A stretch of DNA of 15,561 nucleotides from contig JAILAO010000100.1 in NCBI GenBank assembly GCA_024681565.1, forward strand, positions 1 to 15,561. The letters are read 5' to 3'. Under the pieces are notes generated by a model. It did not search any database and had not been told where the DNA came from. It saw nothing but the letters and a program-made list of their open reading frames with translations. Both the position numbers and the translations under genes were made by a program. Source of the stretch: Bacteroidales bacterium (GTDB taxonomy: Bacteria; Bacteroidota; Bacteroidia; Bacteroidales; UBA932). Positions within the stretch are counted from its first letter, which is position 1, and every line of letters begins with the position of its first letter. Below, in pieces: positions 1 through 7,811 of this stretch.

Positions 1-3000
1 AGCCCGTCGTGCTCATTTGCCAGTACGATCACTTCCTGTTCGTCTCACCCCGCAAGCGCTCCTGGGACACCCCCGCTTTCAAGGAATGGACCTATGTGGA
101 CGCCCCGGACTACCCGGGCGGCGTGGTCTCCGTGGTGGAGAAGGACGGCATCCTGTACGGGTGCTCGATGAACAACAAGAACGTTTACAAGTGTCTGGAT
201 CCCAAGGCAGGAAAATGGGAGCTGACCGGCACCTTCGACAGCGACCGCTACGGCGATGCCAACATGTTTGTCGATGACGACGGACGGCTCTACCTGTACT
301 ACGGCTGGTCGCAGCTGATGCCCTTCAAGGTCGTCGAGCTGGACCCCGGGACGTTCAAGGAAATCTCCGAGCCGCAGGTCCTCTTCTTCAGCGATTACCG
401 GAACCACGGTTTCGAGAAGCGCACCCGGGACGATGTCATCTATTCGATCTTCAACGGCCGGCGCGACTATTTTGAGGAGGAATATCCCTGGATCGAGGGT
501 CCCTGGATGACCAAGCACAACGGCAAATACTATCTCCAATATGCCGCCATCGGCCTGGAACTGCTCTCATACTCGCACGGCGTCTATGTGGCCGACAGCC
601 CCATGGGGCCGTTCACCTATTCGCCGCACAACCCGCTGACATTCAAGACCACGGGCTTCGCGGTAGGCGCCGGCCACGGCAGCACCTTCCACGACAAGAA
701 CGGCCAGCTCTGGACCATCTGCATGATTCCGGCCAGTTACGGCGGTGCCGGACGAGGCTCTGAACTCGCCATCTTCCCGACGGCCGTCGATGCCGAGGGC
801 GTGATGCACGCCAACGTCGAATTCGGCGACTATCCGCAGTTCTGGCCGGGCACGCGCACGGATGCCGTGGACCACAACTGGACCGGCTGGAAACTCCTCT
901 CACATAAAAAGAGAGTCATCGTTTCCTCTACTTTCGAGAAATACGCGCCGGAAAACGGCGTGGACGAGGACTTCATGACCAACTGGGCGGCGGAGACCGG
1001 AGACCCCGGAGAATTCTTCGAAGTGGATCTCGGCAAGGTCGCCGACATCTACGCCATCCAATGCAACTTCGACCACATCGGGGCCCAGATGCCGGCCCGG
1101 CAGGGCTTCGGCGCACCGGCGCCCGCCAATCCGGAGTATTACCAGTGCTTCTATGTCGAGGTCTCGCAGGACGGCACGGACTGGACCCGCATCATCGACA
1201 AGAGCGCCAACAAGCTGGACCTGCACCATGATTACACGGAGCTCCGGACACCGGTCCAGGCCCGTTATGTCAAAGTGGTCAACGCCCGGCAGTGCCACGA
1301 CGGCGCCAAGTTCTCGATGAAAGACCTGCGCGTGTTCGGCAATCCCTATTCGGCCGGCTCCGTCATCGTGGACGGGGTCAAGGTGGTCCGCAATCCGGAA
1401 GACCGGCGGGAAGCCAGCCTGCTCTGGGACCCGGTCCCGGGTGCCGACGGGTATATCGTTCGCTACGGCATCGAGCCCGGCAAACTCTACAACAGTTACA
1501 TCGTCTATGACCGCAACGACCTCAGGCTCCACAGCCTCAACACCGCGTCCGACTATTTCTTCGAGGTGGAATCCTTCGACTCCGGTCTGGATTATTACCG
1601 CCCGCGGAGTGAAGCGGTCAACGGCACCGGCGGCGAAGTCGAGATCAACAAGCGCGTCCCGGGCCGGCCGGGAGCCGGCTACGGCCGGGACAACCAGGAC
1701 ACCCGGCGCGTCATGATCAAGGAAGGCGTGGACGAATACGTCTTCGAGGGCATCGATCCGGGCTATTGGGTCATCAACCACTCTTACGGTCCCGTCCTCT
1801 GGGCGGGCGAACTGAGCGCCGCCGACCTTGTCGGAGATGGAGAACCGGGTATCGAGGCCAGACTGACCGAAATGGGGACGGGTACGCAGGTCACCGCCGA
1901 AATGTGGATGAAGGTCGTCCGCGGACCCCAGACCGGCAAGGTCGTGCTTCAGATCCGGCACAGGCCCCGCCAGGGAGGCTGGCCGACGATGCCGGGCGGC
2001 GGCATGGGCGCAGCCCTCGCCTCCCCCGTCGTGAATCCCGACAATACCGTGACGTTCAACTACCAGGACCCCCATGCCCGTTCGGTCAAAGTCAATACCC
2101 AGTTCGCAGGCACGCAGGAGATGACCCGGGACGGGAATGGCATATGGACCGTCACCCTCGGTCCCGTGGCCCCGGACATGTACCCCTACAGCTTCGATGT
2201 GGACGGAGTGCAGGTCATGGACCCGCTCAACCCGGACTGGTTCCCGAACGAGACCTTCAAAAACAGTCTCGTCGATGTCCGTGGCACGGGAGAGCCCCTC
2301 ATCCATGCCCTCCGGGACGTACCCCACGGGAGCGTGGACTATGTCAACTACCGGTCGGAAAGCCTGGGCACCTTCGCCAACGCCATCGTCTATACCCCGC
2401 CGCAGTATGACAAAAACAAGAACAAGAAGTATCCGGTGTTCTACCTGATCAGCGGGACGACCGACACGGAGGAAGTGTATTTCAAGGTCGGGCGGATGAA
2501 CCTCATTCTGGACAACCTCATTGCGGAGGGCAAGGCCCGGGAGATGATCATCGTCCTCCCCTATGGCAACCCCTCCAAATATTTCCGGCCGGGCGAAGGC
2601 CGGCTGAACGCCCATTCTTTCACCCGCGACCTGATCCATGACCTGATGCCGTTCGTCGAGAAGAATTACCGCACCCTCAACGACCGCGACCACCGGGCCA
2701 TCGGCGGCTTCTCCCGCGGCGGCAACCAGGCGCTTTCCACGGGTCTGACGCATCTGGACCGCTTCTCCTGGCTGTGCTCTTACAGTTCTTTCACGAGCAT
2801 GGACCTGCCCGGCGTGTACGATGACGCGGCGGCGCTCAATGAGAAGCTCCACCTGTTCTGGCTGGGCGTGGGCACGGATGACTTCCTCTACGGCAACGCC
2901 AAAGAATATATGGATTTCCTCGACAAGAAGGGAATCCGCAACGTCAAGGTGTTCACGGATGACAAGTTCGGCCACACCTGGATGAATGCCAAGTATTTCC

Positions 3001-3035
3001 TCGCACAGTCCCTGCCCCTCCTGTTCCAAGAATAA
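1..3035 (+). CDS. GH43 / F5-8C / FN3 / E-set / CE1-like esterase fusion, 5' partial
   Basis: Bifunctional cell-wall glycan enzyme, probably an arabinofuranosidase or xylosidase joined to an acetyl or feruloyl esterase. The open frame enters from outside (first full codon at base 3); the GTG at 9 is merely the first possible start, so the true start is upstream. Counting from base 9: GH43 five-bladed propeller up to about residue 290, with Asp83 (GDANMFVDDDG, pKa modulator) and Glu163 (WIEGPW, general acid); F5/8C discoidin-like carbohydrate-binding domain about 305-445; FN3 about 450-545; an unassigned stretch 545-670; a CBM48-like E-set 675-765; alpha/beta-hydrolase esterase 770-1008 with nucleophile Ser902 (GGFSRGG), Asp958 and His989 (FGHTWM). 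The esterase half is a paralogue of the next gene, seven bases downstream. The signal peptide, if any, lies outside. Domain calls are from motifs; the substrate (arabinoxylan) is inferred from the neighbours. Confidence 0.88.
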   Translation, partial: PVVLICQYDHFLFVSPRKRSWDTPAFKEWTYVDAPDYPGGVVSVVEKDGILYGCSMNNKNVYKCLDPKAGKWELTGTFDSDRYGDANMFVDDDGRLYLYYGWSQLMPFKVVELDPGTFKEISEPQVLFFSDYRNHGFEKRTRDDVIYSIFNGRRDYFEEEYPWIEGPWMTKHNGKYYLQYAAIGLELLSYSHGVYVADSPMGPFTYSPHNPLTFKTTGFAVGAGHGSTFHDKNGQLWTICMIPASYGGAGRGSELAIFPTAVDAEGVMHANVEFGDYPQFWPGTRTDAVDHNWTGWKLLSHKKRVIVSSTFEKYAPENGVDEDFMTNWAAETGDPGEFFEVDLGKVADIYAIQCNFDHIGAQMPARQGFGAPAPANPEYYQCFYVEVSQDGTDWTRIIDKSANKLDLHHDYTELRTPVQARYVKVVNARQCHDGAKFSMKDLRVFGNPYSAGSVIVDGVKVVRNPEDRREASLLWDPVPGADGYIVRYGIEPGKLYNSYIVYDRNDLRLHSLNTASDYFFEVESFDSGLDYYRPRSEAVNGTGGEVEINKRVPGRPGAGYGRDNQDTRRVMIKEGVDEYVFEGIDPGYWVINHSYGPVLWAGELSAADLVGDGEPGIEARLTEMGTGTQVTAEMWMKVVRGPQTGKVVLQIRHRPRQGGWPTMPGGGMGAALASPVVNPDNTVTFNYQDPHARSVKVNTQFAGTQEMTRDGNGIWTVTLGPVAPDMYPYSFDVDGVQVMDPLNPDWFPNETFKNSLVDVRGTGEPLIHALRDVPHGSVDYVNYRSESLGTFANAIVYTPPQYDKNKNKKYPVFYLISGTTDTEEVYFKVGRMNLILDNLIAEGKAREMIIVLPYGNPSKYFRPGEGRLNAHSFTRDLIHDLMPFVEKNYRTLNDRDHRAIGGFSRGGNQALSTGLTHLDRFSWLCSYSSFTSMDLPGVYDDAAALNEKLHLFWLGVGTDDFLYGNAKEYMDFLDKKGIRNVKVFTDDKFGHTWMNAKYFLAQSLPLLFQE

Positions 3036-3042
3036 TGACGAT

Positions 3043-4215
3043 ATGAAAACATACAGATTCCTTATCGCGGCGGCGGTGCTGCTCGCCCCGCTTTTCTCCC
3101 AGGCCCAGCCGCAGGCCGGCGAGGGCCAGCGTCTCACCCCGCAGGTGATGGCCCGGCTCTTTCCCGCCGGGGTCGTCTCCCCGGACTATCACGCCGACGG
3201 CTCCGTTACCTTCCGCTGCCAGGCGCCCGCGGCCCGGTCCGTCAGTCTGGACTGTCAGATGCTCCCCGCTCCCGTAGCGATGGTCCGGGACGACAAGGGT
3301 GTCTGGAGCGTGACCGTGAAACCGGGCAAACCGGACATCTACCCCTATGCCTTCGTGGTGGACGGGACCCGGATCGCAGACCCCAACAACATGTTCATCT
3401 TCCCCAACGAGGGATTCAAGAACTCGCTTGTCGATGTACGCGGGCCCGAACCCTCCGTGCAGGATATCCAGGATGTACCGCACGGCAAGGTCTCCTACCG
3501 TTTCTACCATTCCGGAACCTGCGGCATCGAGCGCCAGATGACGGTTTATACGCCCGCCGGATACGATCCCGCCGGATCGGAGAAACTGCCGGTGCTCTAC
3601 CTCATCCACGGCATGACCGATACGTATGAAACCTGGTTCAAGGTCGGGCACGTCAACAATATCCTGGACAATCTGATCGCCGCCGGCCTCGCCAGACGGA
3701 TGATCGTCGTGATGCCCTATGCCAATCCTTATCCCGAAATGATGCGTCAGGGCCTCGCCGACCGCTACGACGCGATGGATACGGAGCGCGTGGTGCGCGA
3801 GATCCTGGACGATGTCCGCCCTTTCATCGAGAGCCATTACAAGGTCAGGACTTCCGCCCGCGACCGCGCCGTTGCCGGCTTCTCGCTGGGCGGCCGCCAG
3901 GCGCTCGCCTGCGGTCTGGGGCATCCCGAAGCCTTCCAGTGGGTCTGTGCCATGGCGCCGGCCCTCTTCGGCGAGGAATACCGGACCAATTTCACCAACG
4001 GGACCTATGCTCCCGTGGAAAAGGTCCGCAACAGTTACCGGCTCCTTTGGATCGGCACCGGCACTTCGGACTTCCTGATCACGCCTTCGCGCAACCTGGA
4101 TGCTTTCCTGACGGAGAACGGTATCCGGCATACCTTCTATACGCCGGACGGCGGACATACCTGGATGAACTGCCGCGACTACATCACCCGCGTGGCCCAA
4201 TTGATTTTCAAATAA
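3043..4215 (+). CDS. Secreted E-set + CE1-like esterase (esterase D family)
   Basis: Predicted periplasmic or secreted carbohydrate esterase of 390 residues, likely removing acetyl or feruloyl groups from xylan-type glycans. The ATG at 3043 is chosen because it gives a clean Sec signal peptide (MKTYRFLIAAAVLLAPLFSQAQ, cleavage after SQA); the frame is open to an ATG at 2986, which would put 19 polar residues in front and overlap the previous gene. An E-set domain (about 40-130, ending near SLVDVRG) precedes the hydrolase. Triad: Ser281 in GFSLGG, Asp343 in GTGTSDFL, His372 in GGHTW; oxyanion-side motif YLIHGMTDTYETWF. It aligns along its whole length with the C-terminal third of the upstream fusion (shared SLVDVRG, DVPHG, FKVG, NLILDNLIA-like blocks), so the two arose by duplication. 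Ten bases separate it from the GH3 gene, consistent with one transcript. Exact ester specificity cannot be read from sequence. Confidence 0.9.
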   Translation: MKTYRFLIAAAVLLAPLFSQAQPQAGEGQRLTPQVMARLFPAGVVSPDYHADGSVTFRCQAPAARSVSLDCQMLPAPVAMVRDDKGVWSVTVKPGKPDIYPYAFVVDGTRIADPNNMFIFPNEGFKNSLVDVRGPEPSVQDIQDVPHGKVSYRFYHSGTCGIERQMTVYTPAGYDPAGSEKLPVLYLIHGMTDTYETWFKVGHVNNILDNLIAAGLARRMIVVMPYANPYPEMMRQGLADRYDAMDTERVVREILDDVRPFIESHYKVRTSARDRAVAGFSLGGRQALACGLGHPEAFQWVCAMAPALFGEEYRTNFTNGTYAPVEKVRNSYRLLWIGTGTSDFLITPSRNLDAFLTENGIRHTFYTPDGGHTWMNCRDYITRVAQLIFK

Positions 4216-4225
4216 ACTTTCAGAT

Positions 4226-6835
4226 ATGAAAAAACTCCTGTTTTTCCTTTCCTCGCTCGTCCTGCTCGGCTCCGCCTGCGCGCCCGAACAGAGCTACGAG
4301 TACCCCTTCCAGAACCCCGACCTGCCGGTTGACGAGCGTATCGACAACCTGTTGTCGCTGCTCACCCTCCAGGACAAGGTGGGCCTGATGATGAACAAGA
4401 ACGTGTCGATCGACCGGCTCGGCATCCCCTCCTACAACTGGTGGAGCGAAGCCTGCCACGGTGTGCGGCAGGACGGTTACACCGTCTATCCCCAGCCGAT
4501 CGGCATGGCCGCGGCTTTCAATCCGCAGCAGATGTACGACGTGTTCTCCCAGGTTTCCGATGAGGCGCGCGCCAACTGGAACCGCTCCAACCACGATATT
4601 TTCGGCGTACCGATGGGCGTGACCTATTATCCGGGCAATCCGGAGCTGTCTTTCTGGTGCCCGAACATCAACATTTTCCGCGACCCGCGCTGGGGGCGCG
4701 GTCAGGAAACCTGCGGCGAAGATCCCTATCTGACAGGCGTGCTGGGCCTGCAGACCGTGCTTGGGATGCAGGGAAACGATTCCCGCTATTACAAGACGCA
4801 CGCCTGCGCCAAGCATTACGCCGTACACAGCGGCCCCGAGCCCCTGCGGCATACTTACGACGCCCGCGTTTCCCAGCGCGATCTCTGGGAGACTTACCTG
4901 CCGGCGTTCAAGAAGCTGGTGGTCGAAGGCAACGTGCGCGAAGTGATGAGCGCCTACAACCGCTATGAAGGGGTCCCCTGCAGTTCCAATGACCGGCTGC
5001 TCAACGACATCCTCCGCGGAAAGTGGGGATTTGACGGGATCGTGGTCACGGACTGCGACGCCATCAACAATTACTATACCCCCGGACAGCACGAGACCCA
5101 GCCCGATGCGCTGAGTGCGGCCGTAGAAGTGGCCCTGAAGGGGGCTGACCTGGAATGCGGCAAGGTGATGATCGCCCTGATCGAAGGGCTGCAGGAAGGC
5201 CTGGTGAAGGAAGAGGACCTCGATGTCCATCTGCGCCGTATCCTGCGCGGGCGCTTCGAACTGGGCATGTTCGACCCGGCCGACAGACTGCCCTGGGCGA
5301 ATCTCGGCGAGGAGGTGATCAGCAGCGAGGAGCACGATGCCCTGGCCACCCAGGCGGCCCGGGAGTCGATGGTCCTTCTCAAGAACGAAGGCGTCCTGCC
5401 CCTCTCCAAGGACATCAAGACCCTCCTTGTCGTCGGCCCGAACGCCGATGACGCGGACCTGCTCAACGGCAATTACGGCGGTACGCCGACCGAAGCGCAT
5501 AAACACTCCCTGCTCGACGGCCTCAAGGCCGCCCTGCCCGGAACCGAGATCCTTTACTCCAAGGCCTGTGAACTTACGGACGAATACAACACCGTCTATC
5601 ATCTGCCGGAGTTCAACGACGGCAAGGGCGTTTTCGTGGAGTTCTATGACAACAATGGCCTGAAGGGAGAACCCGTGGTCAGCGGCTACTATAATACACT
5701 TAATTTCAGCACCTTCGGTGCATACGGCTTCGCCGAAGGCGTCCCCACCGACAAGATCTCCGTACGCATCAAGGGCCGCTTCGTCCCCGACTTCACCGGT
5801 CCGCTGAGCTACACCGTCAGTTCCGACAACGGCTACCTCTTCAAGGTCGACGGCCGTGTGGTCGAGAATGCCAAGCCGGCCGCGGGCGGCCGCGGTTTCG
5901 GCTTCCGCCGGGGCAATGTGGACTACAAGAACTTCCAGGTCCAGGCGGGAAAACCCGTGGACATCGAGATCGAGTACCGCCGCGGGGCGGGTCCTTTCGC
6001 CATGCTGCGCGCGGACTTCTGCGAACGCAAGTATGTGGATTTCGCAGCCGAGAAAGAGATGGCCGCCAAGGCTGACGCCATCCTCGTGATCGGCGGCATC
6101 TCCGCCCAGCTGGAAGGCGAGGGCGGCGACAAGGCCGACATCGAACTTCCGGCCGTCCAGCAGCGCCTCGTGCGGGCCATGCATGCGACCGGCAAACCGG
6201 TGGTCCTGGTCAACTGCTCCGGCTCCGCCATTGCCTTCGCCGGCATCGAAGACCAGTACGACGCCCTGCTCCAGGCCTGGTACGCAGGACAAGGCGGGGC
6301 CAAGGCCCTTGCCGATGTGCTTCTCGGAGACTTCAACCCTTCCGGAAAGCTTCCGGTCACGTTCTATGCCTCTACGGCCGACCTGCCCGATTTCCTCGAC
6401 TACAGCATGGAGAACCGCACCTACCGCTATTTCCGCGGCAAGCCCCTCTATGCTTTCGGCTATGGCCTCAGTTATACGACTTTCGGCTATGGCGAGGGCA
6501 AGCTTTCCAAGAGCTCGATGGGCAAGGACGGCAAAGTCACCCTGACCGTCCCCGTCACCAACACCGGCGGGGTTGCCGGCCAGGAGACCGTCCAGGTCTA
6601 TGTACAGTCGCTCGACAATCCCGACGCCCCGATCAAGGCACTCCAGGGATTCGCCAAACTGAGCCTGGCTCCGGGCAAGACGCAGAAAGCGAAGATCACC
6701 CTCGACGGTTCGGCCTTCTCATACTATGACGCCTCCGTCGACGGACTTTCCGTCCTCCCGGGCCGCTATCGTATCCTCTACGGCAGCTCCTCCCGTGACG
6801 AGGACCTTAAAGCGCTTGATTTTAAAGTCTTGTAG
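4226..6835 (+). CDS. GH3 beta-glycosidase lipoprotein with PA14 insertion (beta-xylosidase/beta-glucosidase type)
   Basis: Exo-acting beta-glycosidase of 869 residues that would finish breakdown of oligosaccharides released by the locus. A lipoprotein signal ends in LGSAC with lipidated Cys18; the next residues (APEQ) lack the acidic run of a Bacteroidetes surface-export signal, so it may face the periplasm. GH3 N-domain about 35-335 with nucleophile Asp276 in VVTDCDA and the KHYAVHSGPEPLRH substrate loop; GH3 C-domain from about 385, interrupted by a PA14 domain at about 469-598; acid/base candidate Glu632 (or Glu630) in LEGEGGDKADIELP, which resembles the EAEGxDR motif of GH3 beta-xylosidases; FN3-like C-terminal domain about 765-850. 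The SDCxA-type nucleophile motif and GH43/esterase neighbours favour beta-xylosidase, but beta-glucosidase is possible. Last gene of its operon; a strong terminator follows 20 bases after the stop. Confidence 0.93.
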   Translation: MKKLLFFLSSLVLLGSACAPEQSYEYPFQNPDLPVDERIDNLLSLLTLQDKVGLMMNKNVSIDRLGIPSYNWWSEACHGVRQDGYTVYPQPIGMAAAFNPQQMYDVFSQVSDEARANWNRSNHDIFGVPMGVTYYPGNPELSFWCPNINIFRDPRWGRGQETCGEDPYLTGVLGLQTVLGMQGNDSRYYKTHACAKHYAVHSGPEPLRHTYDARVSQRDLWETYLPAFKKLVVEGNVREVMSAYNRYEGVPCSSNDRLLNDILRGKWGFDGIVVTDCDAINNYYTPGQHETQPDALSAAVEVALKGADLECGKVMIALIEGLQEGLVKEEDLDVHLRRILRGRFELGMFDPADRLPWANLGEEVISSEEHDALATQAARESMVLLKNEGVLPLSKDIKTLLVVGPNADDADLLNGNYGGTPTEAHKHSLLDGLKAALPGTEILYSKACELTDEYNTVYHLPEFNDGKGVFVEFYDNNGLKGEPVVSGYYNTLNFSTFGAYGFAEGVPTDKISVRIKGRFVPDFTGPLSYTVSSDNGYLFKVDGRVVENAKPAAGGRGFGFRRGNVDYKNFQVQAGKPVDIEIEYRRGAGPFAMLRADFCERKYVDFAAEKEMAAKADAILVIGGISAQLEGEGGDKADIELPAVQQRLVRAMHATGKPVVLVNCSGSAIAFAGIEDQYDALLQAWYAGQGGAKALADVLLGDFNPSGKLPVTFYASTADLPDFLDYSMENRTYRYFRGKPLYAFGYGLSYTTFGYGEGKLSKSSMGKDGKVTLTVPVTNTGGVAGQETVQVYVQSLDNPDAPIKALQGFAKLSLAPGKTQKAKITLDGSAFSYYDASVDGLSVLPGRYRILYGSSSRDEDLKALDFKVL

Positions 6836-6855
6836 CCGACGAAAAGCCTCTTTGG

Positions 6856-6896
6856 AGCCGGTCTTCCCGCCTATGGGAAGACCGGCTTCTTTATTT
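6856..6896 (+). terminator. Rho-independent terminator after GH3 gene
   Basis: A perfect 13-bp inverted repeat (AGCCGGTCTTCCC at 6856-6868 pairing with GGGAAGACCGGCT at 6875-6887) with a six-base loop is followed by the T-rich tract TCTTTATTT. It begins 20 bases after the GH3 stop codon. It marks the end of the degradation operon and isolates it from the capsule operon downstream. Confidence 0.92.
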
Positions 6897-6935
6897 AATA
6901 GAGGAAATGCCCAAGGATAATCCAAAAAAAATATG

Positions 6936-6943
6936 TAAATTTG
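6936..6943 (+). promoter_or_regulatory. Candidate promoter -7 box of the wza-wzc operon
   Basis: TAAATTTG matches the Bacteroidetes primary-sigma -7 consensus TAnnTTTG. It lies 63 bases before the wza start, inside the only AT-rich stretch between the terminator and the gene. No good TTTG/TTG -33 element is seen at the expected distance, so the promoter is weak or needs an activator. The 171-base gap 6836-7006 otherwise holds the terminator, and I find no inverted repeats pairing across this promoter that would suggest inversion. Confidence 0.5.
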
Positions 6944-7006
6944 TAGCCTATTATGCCCTACCTGGCCTTGATGTGTTATTAACTAGTACGATTATATCTG
7001 AAACAA

Positions 7007-7810
7007 ATGAGACTAAAACTTCTGATTCCGCTGTTGGCCGGAGCCATTCTGGCAGTTTCCTGCGGCACGCCCAAGAATATCGTTTATTTTCAGGACCTGC
7101 CCTCCGGAGTACCGACCGACGTGATGCCGGAATCCCAGATCCGTCTCCGCCCGGAAGACAAGATCGCAATTGTCGTCAATTGCAATGACCCCAAAATCAC
7201 CAGTTTGTTCAACCTCCCTTATACGCCGACCCGATTGGGTTCCGCTTCAGAGGCTACGAGCAGTTATAGCCAGGGCATTTCCGGATACACGCTTGACGGA
7301 AACGGCAACATCGATTTCCCCGTGCTCGGCACCCTGCATATCGCCGGGATGCGCCGGGAAGAAGTGGCCTCCTACGTCAAAGAGCAGCTCATCTCCCGGG
7401 AACTCACCAAGGATGCCGTGGTCACGGTGGAGTTCATGAACCTCTCCGTGTCGGTGCTGGGCGAAGTCAGCCGTCCGGGCCGTTATAATATCACGCGTGA
7501 CAATTTCACCCTTTTCGACGCACTTTCCTCCGCCGGTGACCTGACCATCCAGGCCAAGCGTGACGGCGTGATCGTACTTCGCGAAGAGGAGGGCAAGCAG
7601 AAAAAATATGTCGTTAACATGTGCTCCGCGCAGGAAGTGCTCCAGTCCCCCGTGTATTATCTCCAGCAGAACGACATGGTCTATGTGGAGCCGAACGATG
7701 TCCGGGCCCGCCAGTCCACGCTCAATGGCAACAACGTGCTGAGCACCTCTTTCTGGGTCAGCATCGCCTCTCTCCTTTCCACCTACGTTCTCTTCTTCCT
7801 CCGCAAGTAA
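7007..7810 (+). CDS. wza: Wza-like outer-membrane polysaccharide export lipoprotein
   Basis: Outer-membrane export channel component for capsule or exopolysaccharide, 267 residues. A lipoprotein signal ends in LAVSC (Cys19). The Poly_export (polysaccharide export) domain spans about 40-150 (RLRPEDKIAIVV, GYTLDGNGNIDFPVLG) and an SLBB-type domain about 150-235 (VSVLGEVSRPGRY, FDALSSAGDL). A hydrophobic segment at about 246-265 followed by RK closes the protein; in E. coli Wza the C-terminal helix builds the outer-membrane pore, and this segment may do the same (inference). The protein is shorter than E. coli Wza (about 380 residues), as is usual for Bacteroidetes members with fewer SLBB repeats. 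Only one base separates its stop from wzc, whose periplasmic domain is its expected partner. Confidence 0.93.
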   Translation: MRLKLLIPLLAGAILAVSCGTPKNIVYFQDLPSGVPTDVMPESQIRLRPEDKIAIVVNCNDPKITSLFNLPYTPTRLGSASEATSSYSQGISGYTLDGNGNIDFPVLGTLHIAGMRREEVASYVKEQLISRELTKDAVVTVEFMNLSVSVLGEVSRPGRYNITRDNFTLFDALSSAGDLTIQAKRDGVIVLREEEGKQKKYVVNMCSAQEVLQSPVYYLQQNDMVYVEPNDVRARQSTLNGNNVLSTSFWVSIASLLSTYVLFFLRK

Positions 7811-7811
7811 T

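Noticed and set aside
9..277. GTG at base 9 as the true start of the GH43 fusion
   Set aside because: The coding frame and GH43 similarity begin at the window edge, and a start here would delete most of the first propeller blade and any signal peptide.
900..6292. Long open frames on the - strand opposite the GH43 fusion, esterase and GH3 genes (690-745 codons at most)
   Set aside because: They are antisense to well-supported genes, show no recognisable domain, and arise from GC-rich third codon positions that remove stops on the opposite strand.
6897..7006. Possible invertible promoter before the capsule operon, as in Bacteroides capsule loci
   Set aside because: I found no matching inverted repeats on both sides of the -7 box and no site-specific recombinase gene in the window; only the 6-bp palindrome ACTAGT is seen, which is expected by chance.
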